A program made the translations under genes and the position numbers. Shown here one piece after another: positions 1 through 12,879 of a DNA stretch of 64,000 nt. Source of the stretch: Scedosporium boydii (lineage: Eukaryota; Ascomycota; Sordariomycetes; Microascales; Microascaceae). Position 1 is the stretch's first letter, and each line of letters starts with the position of its first letter. The notes below the pieces were generated by a model that saw only the letters and a list, made by a program, of their open reading frames with translations, did not search any database and was not told where the DNA came from. The DNA lies in contig NJFT01000008.1 in the NCBI GenBank assembly GCA_002221725.1, positions 310,001-374,000 on the forward strand. Direction: 5' to 3'.

Positions 1-3000
1 AGCCGTGACACTAGCAGCGAAGTGGGGGAGGAGCCAGGACGGGATCTTGGTCGAGTCGCCGTCACCAAGGAGGCCGATGCTGGCAAACCAGGCATGCAGG
101 CTGCGAGGGAGGGGCTCGATGGTGACGGGGCAGGGAGCGTCGATAATGATGAGGTGGTCGACGACGTCTCCGGCCTTGACGAGCTGGTTGACCATCTCGA
201 AGGCGATGACGCCGCCGGCAGACCAACCGGCGAGAGAGTAAGGGCCAGTTGGCTGTCGGCGCTTGATCTCCGTAATGAACTTCTGGGCCATGCCGTAGAC
301 GCCGCAATTGAATTCCTCGGGTGTCTTCATGAAAGGCGAGAATAGGCCCCAGACCGCCCAGTCTGGCGAAATGGCGCTGATTTCGGTGTAGCTAGTGGCG
401 CAGCCGCTGCCATCGGGGACCATGAAGAGGTTCTTGGTGGCACTGCGAACATTCCCCTGGAGGAGCACACTCGTAGCCTTACGGTGCGGGTAGTTATCTA
501 CAAAGGTGGCTGGGCGGGGCGGCTTGACGATGGTAGCCGTGGTGTTGCCAGGATGCGTGTTGATGACTCTTGGGGGCCGGGGCTCCACCGCCGCCTTTGA
601 AGACTTCGGAGCTGCCGAGGTGGGCTTGGGTCGGGGTCCAATTCCAAGGGCTTTCTCGACCGCAAGCAGCGAAGGGTTGGCGGTGAAAAGGTCGGATGGG
701 ATGTCAAGTCCCGTCTTCTCGCGGAGCGTGCCAAGAATCGACAAGCTCATCAACGAGTCCATTCCAAGAGCGGCCAGATCAGGAGCGGCGATGATTTCAT
801 CTACGTCGACACCCATTTCTTCACAGATTGTGCCTCTCACAATCTCCTGGATATCGTTGGAGGCGTCGCCTCCCTTGATCGAGCCATTGTCGCTATATTC
901 AAGAGGAGTGGTGATGTCTGACTCGGACTCCATCTCCGGGGTCTCCGCATCAGAGCGAGTAGAAGTGGAATCGCCTGAGCCATCCGAGCTTATGCTTTCC
1001 TTCCTCTGCGAAGTCTCGAACTGGGCAAGATATTTCTTGAACGCGCCAATAGTGGGGTGGTCAACAAAGGCGTTGGAGTCTATGTCAAGCTCAAGCTCCT
1101 CCCTCAACCGCCCACTAACAGTGAGCGACATGAGCGAGTCGACTCCGAAGTCAGTGAAGGCAATGTTGTCAGCCAACTCATCCTCGGTGACACCAATCTC
1201 CTTCGCGAGAATATCCAGGACGGCGGTGACGACGGACCCGGCTAATTTAGCATTGACGGTGCTAATGTTCGCGGGGGTAACCTGTTGTGCCTTCACCTGG
1301 GCCACGGGCCGCACAGAGGCTGCAGCAGTAGGCTTCTTCGCGGACGGAGCAGGAGCCGCGCCAGAAAGGGCTTTCCCACGCGGAGGTAGGACCATGTTGA
1401 GGACCTTGCGCGGGATGGACTGGAACTTGATTTGACCAACAACACCGACAATGCGGTCGCCGTCGAAGATGTAGGCATCACCAGCCATCATCTTAGTACC
1501 TCTGACGGGCTGCATCCTTATGTAGGATCGGTATGTCTTGGCTCCATCCAGCTTCTCTGCCATCTTCATGTAACCCCAACCATGAGAAATATAGACCTGC
1601 TCTCGTGAGTCAACCGCATCGGTTCCGTTGATGATGAAACCAGAAATATGGCAACAGCTATCAAGCCAATACGGGTTGAAGAACCAATTGCCCTCCTTGC
1701 CTGAAGTCGGGAAGACAACCTTGGCTGTAGCTTCGCATGTGTCGCTGTCGAGGATGACCTCTTCCATACCTTTGTATGGAGCCTCGTAGTCGACAAGAGC
1801 GGCAAAGAGCTTATAGGCAAGACCTCGGCCGATCTTGGAGGCCTTCCCTACCTTCTCTACCTCCGTAAGATGGTCGATGCGGGACCTGATCAAGTAGTTG
1901 ACGCGGTCGAACTCGGAAAGCCACTCTTCAGGGTCCTCATAGTACACCTTGCAGTAGCAGTGGTCGGTCTTCTTGCCGCCTTCCATGGTATGGAAGACGA
2001 GCTCAGCAATACCCTTTGCAGGGTTGCAGGTAGCTGTGCATCGGAGAATATGAGCATCAATAGTCTCATCGAAAATCAGGGTCTTGGGGACCTCGACATC
2101 GCATATGTTGACACCAATCTTCTTTGTCCCAGGGCGTACTAGCTTGTAGGCATAGTCGCAGATTGTCATACCCATCTCGGCGTAGATTGTCGATGGGAAG
2201 AGTGGTGCTCCGTTGACAACATGTCCGGTTACAGCAGGCCTAATGTCATCCCGGGAAAGGTTGGTCTCGGTCTCGATGATGCACACATCACCTTTAATTT
2301 CTTCCTTGGTCACCTTTTGCACGGCTGATGTGGAGATCTTGGGCTTCGGTGCCTCCAATAGCGCGGCAGACTTGGTGCCAACCCGGTTCTTCGTTAGGCA
2401 CCAATCACCGGTGTACTGAATCCAGTAATTCTTCTCATCGAAGGAGTAGGCAGGAAGATCCAGGAGGCGAACAGAACTGTCGAAGTCCTTGTGATACTCA
2501 GACCAATCAATATTCAGGCCGGCGCTGTGAAGGGTGCAGAGGCTGGCATGAAGTGTCTTGTAAGTGGGTTCATTCCGGCGGAGAGTAGGAACCGCAATGG
2601 TGGAAGCACCAAAGGCAGCCTTCACCATATTGGCGCAGACCGGGTGAGGGCCAACCTCAAGCCAAGCAGTCTTCTCATCAATGACGCCGGCTTCCTGGGC
2701 GGAAACGAGTCCGCCGAGGAAGTTGACCGCATCACGAGCATGATTGCGCAGGTACTGAGGGTTGATTGGCTCATTCTCGATGAGCTTCCCAAGGAGAGGC
2801 GAGATAACGGCAATCTTCGGCCTCTGGAACACAACGGACTGCGAGAGCTCCTCGAAGGAATCGAGAATAGGCTCGACTTGGGCGGAGTGGAACGCGAAGG
2901 GTACTTTGAGCTGTGTGCACTTGAAGCCGGAGTTGGTAAGTAGCTGAGAGATCTCGGCAACTTCTTCTGCTGTACCACTGAGAACGGTCTCCCTGGGGCC

Positions 3001-6000
3001 GTTAATACATGCGACGTTGACAGTGTCGCCACGGGCTCCCAGAGCCTCCTTGACTGCAGGAACAGGGCCTTGGATAGCAAGCATGGCATGGGTTCCGGCG
3101 GTGCACTTGTTAACTAAGAGCTGGGCCCTAAGGCCGACCAGGTAGATAGTATCGCTGGCGGACAAGACGCCGGCCACGTTGAGGGCGGCATATTCGCCAA
3201 GGGAGTGCCCAAGGACAGCGCCAGGCCTGATGCCCCATGAGGCCCAGAGTCTGGCGAGCGCCATCTCAAAACAGCAAAGACCGAGCTGAACAATAACGGG
3301 GGAAAGGTTCTGGACATCAGACTCGCTGCCATCGATGAGGGGAAGGAAAGATGGGAAGCCGTGAAGAAGAGCAAGCCGGTTGAACTCGTCGATAGCCTCC
3401 CTGAAGACACCAAAGTGGGCATATAGATCCTTTCCGAGACCGGCATAATGGGATCCTTGTCCGGTGAAGAGGAAGACAACCTTAGGCTGCTCCGTGGAGA
3501 TGGGAACGAAGTTCTCCTTCAGCCTGTCCTTGATCAGGACTTGAGCTTCCGAAAGGTTAGATGCTGCTACGTTCATGCGCCAATAGTGCTGGATACGGCG
3601 CGCTGTAGTGGTGTAGGCGACATGAGATACAGGGGTATCGGGGTTCTTCTCCATCCAAGCCACTAGCCTCTCGGCATTGCGAATCATTGCTGCCTTCGAC
3701 TTTCCAGTCACGGCAATGATGTGGGTGGTTCGGGGATCCGCGATGGCAGGCTCATATTTGGGACCTTCCTCGAGCAACAAGCCAGTGTTCCCACCAGCCG
3801 CACTGAAGTTGTTGATGAAGATCTTCCTGGGCCTACCATCCTTCCTCACTAACGGGGTCATGTGAAAAGCAATATTCACATTCCGCTCCGAGAGATCTGC
3901 AGGGAATGTCTTGTTGATTTCCTTCTTGATGCCAACGTGCGGAGGGATGGCGTTCTTCTGGAGCATGAGAAGGACTTTGATCAGAGCTGTAACGCCAGAG
4001 GCAGCCTCCCCGTGGCCCACGTTACTTTTGACTGCCCCGAGGTAAAGAGGGCGGTCGGCAGGTCGCTTCCTCTTCGCTGGCGCGAAGACGTTTGTGACAC
4101 TGACCATTTCTGTACCATCACCCGCCTGGGTACCAGTGCCATGCATCTCTACATAGTCGACATCATGGGGATCAACGCCAGCCTCGTCCAGTATGGCCGT
4201 AGAGAGGATCGACTGCGTTGGCCCATGAGGATGCGTGATGGAAACAGCATCCGCAGAATGGTTTGTAGAGGTGCCGAGAATCACAGCCAAAACGTTGTCC
4301 TTGTCAGCAAGAGCATGATCTAGGCGCTTGACAATAACGGAAGCACAGGCGTCGGCACGGCAATATCCATCGGCGCCGTTGTCAAAGGTTGCACAAGGTC
4401 CCGTCTTGGACAGGAACTGACCCCTGCTCAAGCCCGCGAAAATATCCGAGTTTGTCATGCAGGAGAGACCGCCAACAATGGCAGTATCGCACTCGTTGGC
4501 CCACAGAGAAGTACAAGCCACTTGAAGCGCAGCAGCACTCGATGAGCAGGCCGTATCGATGCAGAGACTGGGGCCGCTGAACCCGAAATGATAATTGATC
4601 CGACCAGGTCCGAAGGCACGGACACCACCCGTGATGTAGTAGGTGTCGACCTCCTGTGCGGCGTTAATTTCTCGCCAGTCATCCGAAGTCTGGCCATAGA
4701 AAGTGCCAATTCTATCAAGTCGGGTGGATGGGGTTCTGTTGGGAACGTAACCGGACATCTCTAGCGCCTCATACGCTGTGGTTAGGGCCATGCGCTGCAT
4801 GGGATCCGTCTGGAAAGCCTCTCGCGGAGACATGTTAAAGAACCTAGGGTCGAAGAGACCAGGCTCTTCAATCCAGCAGCCGTAAGGAGTATGGCTGGCA
4901 TTAAGGGTCTTTCCAGTCGGATCGACGTGGGTCTCTATCGGAAAACGGTCCTTGGGAACCACCCGATGCACATCGAGCCCCTTCGCCAGAAGCTCCCAGA
5001 GCTTTTCGTGACTCGCCGCATCAGGGAACCTTCCGGCCATGCCAACGATGGCAAGGCGGCACCGCCCAAGCTGCGGACCATGGTTTCCAATTGAAGAGCC
5101 AATGCTCTCCTTGTGGATTCTGAGGCTCTTTCGGACGACGACATCCAATTTCGTCTGATTCTGGATCAATTTGGCCAGGGTATCAGCAGCCTGGGTCGGC
5201 CCGAAAGGAATGACGAGACAGCTTTGTCCCTGGAAGCTGGTGGCAGCCTGGACGCAACTCTCAAATGCCCTGTTGAACCGAAGTGGCTCATTGAGACATT
5301 CCCAAACGACGGCTTTGAAAAGTGCCTTTGTGTCGGTCTCTTTGAACCAGGTTCCGTTCGATGACATTATCGCCGACCTCGGCTTCGCTTTCTCGAGAAC
5401 TGCGCTCAGCCTAGGGGCATCAAGCTGAAGCATTTTCTCAATGTCGACGCTGGAATGAAGATGTTGGGCATGGTAAGGCCCGTAGACAGGAATTGGAAGG
5501 GGATTGGAGGTGAAGAGGCGCCTCTCGACAACAGCCCGGAGGGTTGCTGGAGGCCCCGAAATGGCGACGTTTGAGGATGAGACAGCGCTGACATAGGCAC
5601 GGCTAGTAGAAGGAATATTCTAATCAAGAACACGTTAGATCTTCCTCAATGACGGGGAAAATGAACGGTAGAATCAAAAACTCACATTGGATTTGGAGAA
5701 GTCACATAGAGCATTGCTGATTACTTCTTCTCCCGCTTCTGGGAAAACCAGAGTCCAAGGCTCCGGTTGGGAGGAGTGTGGAGAGAGCGTCTCGGCCAAC
5801 GCTCCGACATATGAGCCAGTTCGGAAAGCGAGCAATACGGTCTGAATAGCGAGGGGTATCAATGTGGAAACGGTGGGCGTAGAAGCAATGGCGGACGCGG
5901 CGAAAAGGCCGGTGCAGAAACCGACGAAGAAGGTCTGGTCATCGGCAGTCCAATCTTCAGGCTCTTTCTCGGCTCGGCTAGAACAATTGATCAGCGTTCA

Positions 6001-6372
6001 TGTCTCAGATTATCGCATTGGTCTTGTTCCAAGCGGCGGGAGGGAGCATGAGCGGATATTAAGTGAGATCAGGACTTACTCAATATAATGAGCTAACTGG
6101 GCAATGCAAAGAAGAGCACTGTCGATCCCTGGGTGTTTCTGGTCTTGGGTGTGATATTTCTCGTTAAGCTGATAAAGCGTTCTGAAAGAGGGAATATTGG
6201 CTCGCTGCAACCTCGTCAAGCTATCGACTTCTTCTCTAAGTGCATGAGTCGATCGCTCCAGGAAAGCCTTAGCCAAGATACTCGGGTTACCCTCGCGACA
6301 GAACTCTGCGAGGAATCCATGTGTGTCCAACGACTGGTCTCCGAACAGGAGAAACGCCATCTTGTCAGCCAT
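1..6372 (-). CDS. Non-reducing polyketide synthase (SAT-KS-MAT-PT-ACP-ACP-TE), 3' end outside window
   Basis: Iterative type I PKS that builds an aromatic polyketide from malonyl-CoA in the cytoplasm. Exons are 6372-6080, 5977-5686 and 5619 to the window edge, giving 2068 residues here; about 100 C-terminal residues lie outside. Domains in order: SAT with GFCTG (Cys119); KS with DTACSSS (Cys553) and the His motifs VEMHGTGTQ and KSNVGHGEA; MAT with GHSLGEY (Ser1001); product template with TGHVVNGAPLFP (His1328) and NPYWLDSCCH (Asp1515); two ACPs with GVDSLMS (Ser1690) and GMDSLMS (Ser1817); thioesterase/cyclase with GWSAGG (Ser1995). All catalytic residues are present and in one frame. The ATG at 6372 opens the SAT domain directly. 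Two ACPs plus TE match the melanin, naphthopyrone and conidial-pigment PKS type. The exact product cannot be read from sequence. A secreted oxidase 6.5 kb upstream supports a pigment role (inference). Confidence 0.95.
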
Positions 6373-6463
6373 GATGGAAAGACGAGAGGGCGATATGTTT
6401 TTTCCGTTGGAGGGACCAGGGATGAAGCAAGACTTAGGAGAGCTTCTGGGAGCTCGGCCTGAA

Positions 6464-6477
6464 CTTATATGATATAG
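6464..6477 (-). promoter_or_regulatory. TATA-like element of the PKS gene
   Basis: An AT-only run, TATATCATATAAG when read on the minus strand, lies about 95 bp upstream of the PKS start codon in otherwise mixed sequence. Position and composition suit a core promoter. No binding site for a pathway regulator was recognised. Confidence 0.4.
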
Positions 6478-8491
6478 GAGCGGTGGACCTTTGCCAGTAA
6501 TACGATGTGCATGACTTTGACCCTCTTGCTAGTGGCCAAAAATATCCAGCCTAGACGTGGTACATCCGCAAGCCTTCATCAGTTCTATCATCCCAGGACC
6601 CGTCCAAGGAGAAAGGGGCGTGCATGTCTTCGATCTAACGGGAGTATTGCCTCGTAAAGACACACCCTGATCCACTCTGCTGTAGCAAAGGTCTAGGAAA
6701 CAAAGTCCGCATTGCCACACACACATATACACCCCATCGGTGACCGAAAGTCAAAGATGATAATGATCCTTTGCATGTAGGGGCCCAGTTCCTTCCCTCG
6801 TACAATTACCAGGGCCATCTTCAAGAGGGGTTCCAAATGTGATGGGTGGGAGGGCGTGGGTGAAGGCGAGCAGTTGCAAAACCAGCCTGGCGGAGAATGA
6901 TCGCCATACTACAGTCTCGGGGCCTCTGAAGCTTACTTCGTACAATGACACTAATTGAGACGGCACTACCCAGGAGAGTCCGGAAGATAGCCATTACGGA
7001 ACATCCCAGAACGACGTTGCACAACATCGAGACCCAGATTTGCCCAGTGAGGCTGAATTGCCTCGGCGAAGCATCGACTCCACATTGGAGGAGCTTCGGA
7101 TTCTACTAATAATAGCAATTTAACAACTGCTGCGTGAGGACACCTTGATCTAGGCCAACAATAGAAAAGAGGTAGAGACAGAGCACATATGTGGTCTATA
7201 TGGCGATGTAGCGTGTAGGTTGGGAGCTAGAGTTGGAGAATGCTCCACCTTCTCCTTCTCCTCCTTCTCCTCCTCCTCTCTGGGCAGGACACTGTAGGCG
7301 ATGAACAGCGATTCACGGCTGAGAGGCGACACAGCACTTGGCGGAGGCCCGGCGAAACTCTCCGCAGACCTGAAATATTAGCAGACAGTCTGCATGGTGT
7401 GTTCGCGGGGGGTCCAGTCGAGCGCTTCCGAGCAAGTGCCAACTCATCTGCACAATAAAGAAGATGCATGATTTTCGACATTCGTTGTCACTTGCAAATA
7501 AGGGAGTGAAATAGCGGATCTAATTGTGGATCGAAGCCTTGGTGGTGAGGAGCCATGTCCGACCGGACATCCCCAAGACCAAAGTCGCGGGCAGACGAAC
7601 TGAGCCTCGTGATAATGAATGAGGTAGCGAGGTCACTGACAAGGCCACCAAAGTCATCAATGACACCCCATTTGTTGGCTATAAGGAGGATGTATGATAT
7701 TGCTGGCCAAAAGAAGGAAAAAAGAAAGAAAGAAACTAGTTCTAAACGAAGAATATTGCGATTCCTCTTCTGACGTAGCCGGTCTCGCGGCGTCTGTTGT
7801 GGGCAAGGGATTGTGGGAGGTAGGAAAAGCAATGTTTCTACCAAGAAAAACAATGGAAACACCCTGGCCGCATGTCACGAGCAGAAGATGAGCGCAAGCG
7901 GATATGAAGTGCATACAGACAAGGGGAAGAAAATAGAACATAGAGCTGAATGGAGACACATGGTTCTCTTCCCCCCACACATGCTAATCATTCCTCATTA
8001 CCCCGTGGCGTCAAATGGCGTCAAGTAGGCTGTCGACCAAAGTCCGGATCGAGGAGAAGAAGGCTTGCATGAAGTCGTCAATTCGGTCCAACGGGCACCG
8101 GGTGCAAGGACAATTGCGGACCGGCCATCATCTGAGCAATGCTCGATTCATCCAGACAGGCAAAGTCCTGGCCCATCGATGTTTGAACATTCTGAATCCA
8201 GCGACTCAGGTTCATTTAGTTTCCCATGTTTCTTTTCGTAAATGATCTGCTTTTCCGCATTAGCTAGTGCAGACCAATGCAGAACCCATGATTCAAGCAT
8301 GTATAAGACATGTTCAAGAGGGTCCAGACTCCCGACAGAAATATGTGAGGAGGCATGGCTCGACAGCTTTAGAAATTCAATGCGTGAACACGAGCCGACC
8401 AGGCAAGTATATTTGCAGGCCTTGAAATTTTTCTCTGGGTGACTTTGAATTGGGAATCCGGGAGACTAGGCTGCAGCAAGCGGAGGGAGCG

Positions 8492-8779
8492 TCAAGGTGG
8501 AAGATGACGGCTGGGAAAGCAGACCCTGATTTCTTCCGCTGTTGAGTAGACGGGCTCTGTGTAAAGCGGCTTGGCGAGGGTCTTGCGGTCTCCGCTGTCT
8601 TGGCCTTCCTCGTATAAGCACCGGTATGGGACTCTCCCACACGCCTCAATAAAGTAGGCATAGATGCCCTGACGCCCTTGGAGAGACATCTCCGCCAGGC
8701 TAAAAGAGGATCCGAACTCCTCACTCAGGTTTATCCAGGCCAAGTGAGTATCGAGAGGATAAAGCAGCCTTGCACTTAT
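8492..8779 (-). pseudogene. Coding-like orphan frame, possible gene relic
   Basis: A minus-strand open frame of about 95 codons has coding-like features: mostly G or C at third codon positions and a balanced composition containing short stretches such as LAWINLSEEFG and PVYSTAEEIRVCF. It lacks a convincing upstream ATG; the first methionine is internal. No adjoining exon was found on either side. I do not recognise the family. It may be a decayed gene fragment, a single exon of a gene I cannot assemble, or chance. Confidence 0.22.
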
Positions 8780-10599
8780 TTAGGGTGGTGGAACTGTGTC
8801 TGTATCGTGTAATCGAGTCTTTCGTCTCATTGGGCTTTCTCGTACCTGACCCTATCGCGCCTCTCGGACATTGAGACATACTCTAATCACTCCGGCATCT
8901 CGAACCGTAAGTCGTAACCGCCACTCCGAGCCCCACAAACTACCATGCAACCAAAGCGGTAACATCATTGTAAGGACAAGCTCATCAGTACGGACCCAGG
9001 TTATCCTTCACATGGCGCAGGCGACCCTAGCATCTGGCGTCTAGCATCGGAGAGTTATAGTGGGTGGATCGAGACTCCATTCGAGCTCTGCGAGCCATGG
9101 ATACAGTAAGCACATAGAATTTAGCCAGTTCTAGACCCTACCAGCTGAGACGCGCCACGGATCTTCTGCTAGTCGAAACTAGAAGGTCGACATCGCGTGA
9201 AGCTGGTGGCAGACGAAACTTCGACTGTCTGGTTAGCCGTTTGCTAGCAGCTGACAAATACTGCTGAACAGTAATATTACCCTCGAGGACGTGAGAAACA
9301 TTGGCGACAAGCAGACAGTGGAATGGGCGTTCCGGACCTGGATGGTGACGGGGCGGATGCAGGTATTCGCCCGATCGAGTGAGGGTCTCACATCGTGGGT
9401 CGAAGTAGAACAGATGTGATGAAACATTCACCAAGGCAATGAGATCGAAGTTAGAGAACAGCCACCGCAATATTACATCTGATATTCCATATTCATATTG
9501 GCGGCTCGCCGCATAAAGTTGCAGATAGGAGGGAGGGGAAGATGCATGTTGAGAAAGTGTAATTGTGGTTGAGAGGAGACTTCGGGAAGTTGAGAGGCGG
9601 TATCACATCCACGAAAACATCGAGAGAAAAGTACATTGTACAAAACAGTCTCGATTGGGATTAGTAATAATTCCCTCAGCCGAAGCGCAGACCCCTACAG
9701 CTGGCGACAAGTGATGCGAGGAACAGGAACATCGATTCTTCCATCATGACACAAGCTCATCATCGCGACAAGACAGGCCGCTCTCAATGGTCATTTGCTT
9801 CGATCTGCAGCTTGCGGACCAAGAACTGGACGCTCCCTTTCGCATATACCTATCGAAGCCCTGATTTCTCTGCCTTTCTGGCTAACCCATTCCCGCAGTC
9901 ATCGGCATCCTAGCCTTACTACATAGGCGACTCTCGAATGCAGAGCTTTTACGTCGGTGAAGTCATCTATGTTTTGGTTCTTGTTGGAGTCCACTACCCA
10001 TCCATCCCTAATGTATTGGGGGCTCGCCCAGGCTCATCCGGACCCATCCGGGCCCATGCGGCTTAGGGTGTCGTCCCTCTTAGCTCTTAGCTCTCTAGTC
10101 ATTCATCGGAGCAGTCGTCCCGGATTCTCAATATCATCAAACGCAGTCCGCGCGGGACCAATATTTGCACTCTTCGGGGCTAGTTAATTTTTTCAAGCAC
10201 AAATTCCTGAATACGGACCGGGGCTCAAGTTCTTCTCTCATACCTAGCTGGGGGCTTGTGTCCCCCAACTCGAATAGCAAGCCCGAGCTTGTGACAATCT
10301 CCAACTATCAAGGAACTTCGAGGGTGAATACCACAGGCCTTTGTACACACCTTCGCAGATCAGCAAGCACTCTCCCACTGCAAGTTACTTCGGCTTCGGT
10401 GCCTCTTGTCTGACTTGTCAAGTCGTGCTAGGTTCCACACGACGGACAAATAGGATGACCGCAAATACCCGCTCATGAAACCCCATTGCTATCTTAATGG
10501 CGGGCTTGTCTGACTCTCGCAGTCTTTCATGTGGATGTCAATATCCTCAATATTGGGTCTCTTGATCTATCCGGCAGGGCTTTGCCGGGTGTGCCATGG

Positions 10600-10874
10600 G
10601 CTCTCTGACCAGTGAGGTGAGCACCCACACCTTGAGGGCAGTCTTGTTCCACGGCAGTAATAACCTTGGCGTGCTTCCTCCACCCAGGCCACCACCTAGA
10701 CTCTACCGCCGCCCGGAAGTCCGGATGATCGCTGACGTGCTAGAGCGTGCCCGCATTTTCCTCCGCCGTGTTCAACGTGATTTCCACGGCACCCACCGTA
10801 CATTTGGACCCGGCCAAACGGCTCTCATTCTCGTCATAGAACTTTTGTGCGCGCTCCGTGCAGCGTTCATGATA
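10600..10874 (-). pseudogene. Interrupted coding-like fragment
   Basis: The minus strand encodes a hydrophilic, helix-like segment (RAQKFYDENESRLAGSK, then VGAVEITLNTAEEN) for 44 codons from 10874, then meets an in-frame TAG at 10742-10740. Beyond it the same frame continues as HVSDHPDFRAAVES and degenerates, while another frame gives VVAWVEEARQGYY. That pattern suits an old gene with a nonsense change and at least one frameshift. The family was not recognised, and no intact reading is proposed. Confidence 0.22.
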
Positions 10875-12879
10875 CTATGATCGACCGGCCTGTAGTAACT
10901 AACCGAAGGGTTCGCTTAAACCAGGGGACTGCCAAGGAAGTGGAACCGCCCTCGCCCCAACTAATTATCATAGCCCAGCTTTACATTCTGACCCTCTCAC
11001 CTACACCTAGCTCATGTGCAGATGGAAGGGTCCGGCCGTGTCTTCCGCCCCTGAGAAGTCCGTATCATTCCCAAGACGCACAATGTTACAGCTCACATTT
11101 ACGAGCTTTTTTTTCTTCTTCTTCTTTACTTTGCCTCGCATGTACAAAAATATAAGAGTTTTCTTATCAAGACGTCGACGTTGGAATTGTATTTTGAGGC
11201 TTAGTGAGCCAAGAGGTGCCAGCTCATTCGTATCATCTTTTATCTGCGCCGCACGCTGGGCGCCTATTGCCGCCGAGCCTTATCTGTGGAAGCACACTGC
11301 GCCACCAGTCCGGACTTCTCCCCGGAGAGCGGAGAGGCTGAGCTGTATTTGGTACCGTCCTCCACTGCCCATCGGCCTCCTTAGGAATGACTGCAGCTCT
11401 TGTCATCTTATACCTTCCTGCCGTGAAATCATCAGATATACAGAGAATCGGTCTATGTTTGGCTCCCTCTCTCACATCCCCTGCTGTTCTACATTACCAC
11501 TACCAGGTCTCCAATATAGGCTACTTCGGGATCCCCTCTGCCCTATCCAGTGTTGCCTAAGATGCATGGCTAAGATCGGCGTCGTGTGTTACTACTGAAC
11601 ATACGATATCGGTCCTTCTTGATGACCGGATGAGGGCAGCTAGTGGTGGAGACTGGTGTTCCCCTCACAACAACTCATTACTCCGAACTCCATGTTGTTT
11701 CTATAGCTGAAGGCACCACGTTGCAATGCCACGCTGTGTTGAATGCTGCCTGTCCTGCGCCCTTATCCAGGATTTCAATTGAGCCTTGGTAATCCTACTG
11801 CCTTTACCACCAGGATGGAAGAGATGGGACGGTCCATTTCCCCATCGCACAATTCCGGGTGTCCCATTGCGCATAACTACTTCAACGGCGAAAGAGAGTG
11901 ACAAGAGAATATGTGAGCAGTCGCCTCCATCCCGTTGTGAGTATTTCAGTTGTCCAATTTTGAGATGAGCCTGATGCAGTGCTATTTGAAATGTAGCCTC
12001 CATTGCTCCAGTAGTAAGTCGACGGAGCGGGATACAAGACCAGAGAAAGTTGGCGGATAACGCATCGGCTCCGGACAAAGAGGTCTACCTGCATAACGAG
12101 CATAGCCAATAACTTTCACGCTTCTTGCAAAGGATTCCAGCGTTTCACCGATTGTCGAGAATGTTGTCTAAGCAGTCTTCGTCGGAGGCCAAGTTCGGAG
12201 ATGTCGATCTGCCGAATCCTAAGGCACTACGGCGAAAATCCTCAGAAAGAATATTTGACCACTATCGGCCTTCCTCCCCATAACACCACTCGTCTTAGAA
12301 CATAGGAGCGTCATTTGTATGCTTTCTAGTGTAACCTATCACTAGATAATTAGGTACGAGTGACGAGTGAGTATTTTGATCGATACCCCATCGATGGCAA
12401 TGACAGAGGAGCGGTTCACGACCTCTCGTATCCAAGATTCCGAGATACCTTCACGGAATGTGGCCACAGAGATACTGGATGCCAGTGTGTAATATTCATT
12501 AGCTTCATTAACTCCTTCTCTTATCAGATACTTTAAAATAGAAGACGGAAGAGAAGGAGATAAAAGACAATATTCGGTGAAATCAGTGAGTAGTTTATAT
12601 CCAGACTTTCAGATGCTGGGGAGCGGTAATAGCCCACACCTGAGGTAAAGCATCGGCATCAAAGTGCTCCACGAGTATCGATAGCAAGCCCAGCCTCTTG
12701 ATTGTTTAGTACACGGATAAGAGCGGGGATATTGGCCAAGGGCAAGGAGAGAGAGACAAAAGAAAAAAAAATAGCCGTGATAAACAACCCTTCTCACACC
12801 GAGAGACTACAAGAGCCTTCCGATACGCGAGCGCTTCACACGACAGGCGGGAGGGGATGAGGGTGTCCATTGCGCACTA

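Larger units (their letters stand above)
6478..12879. other. 6.4-kb interval without an intact gene
   Basis: No frame here carries a recognisable protein family with a plausible start and splice sites. It holds a CT-rich polypyrimidine tract (about 7245-7280), one TACTTCGTA copy at 6934-6942, and two coding-like relics described separately (8492-8779 and around 10600-10874). The remaining open frames are short and have random-looking composition. Tailoring genes such as an EthD or ketoreductase, often found near such PKS genes, were looked for and not seen. Confidence 0.5.

Noticed and set aside
10010..10460. Possible DNA-transposon remnant, with a GAGCGGGTAT-like string also found near 40380
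   Set aside because: The shared string is about 10-12 bp and I could find neither terminal inverted repeats nor a transposase frame.
11014..11598. 194-codon plus-strand frame with a run of Phe
   Set aside because: The Phe run is translated from a T/C-rich tract and the remainder has no protein-like pattern.
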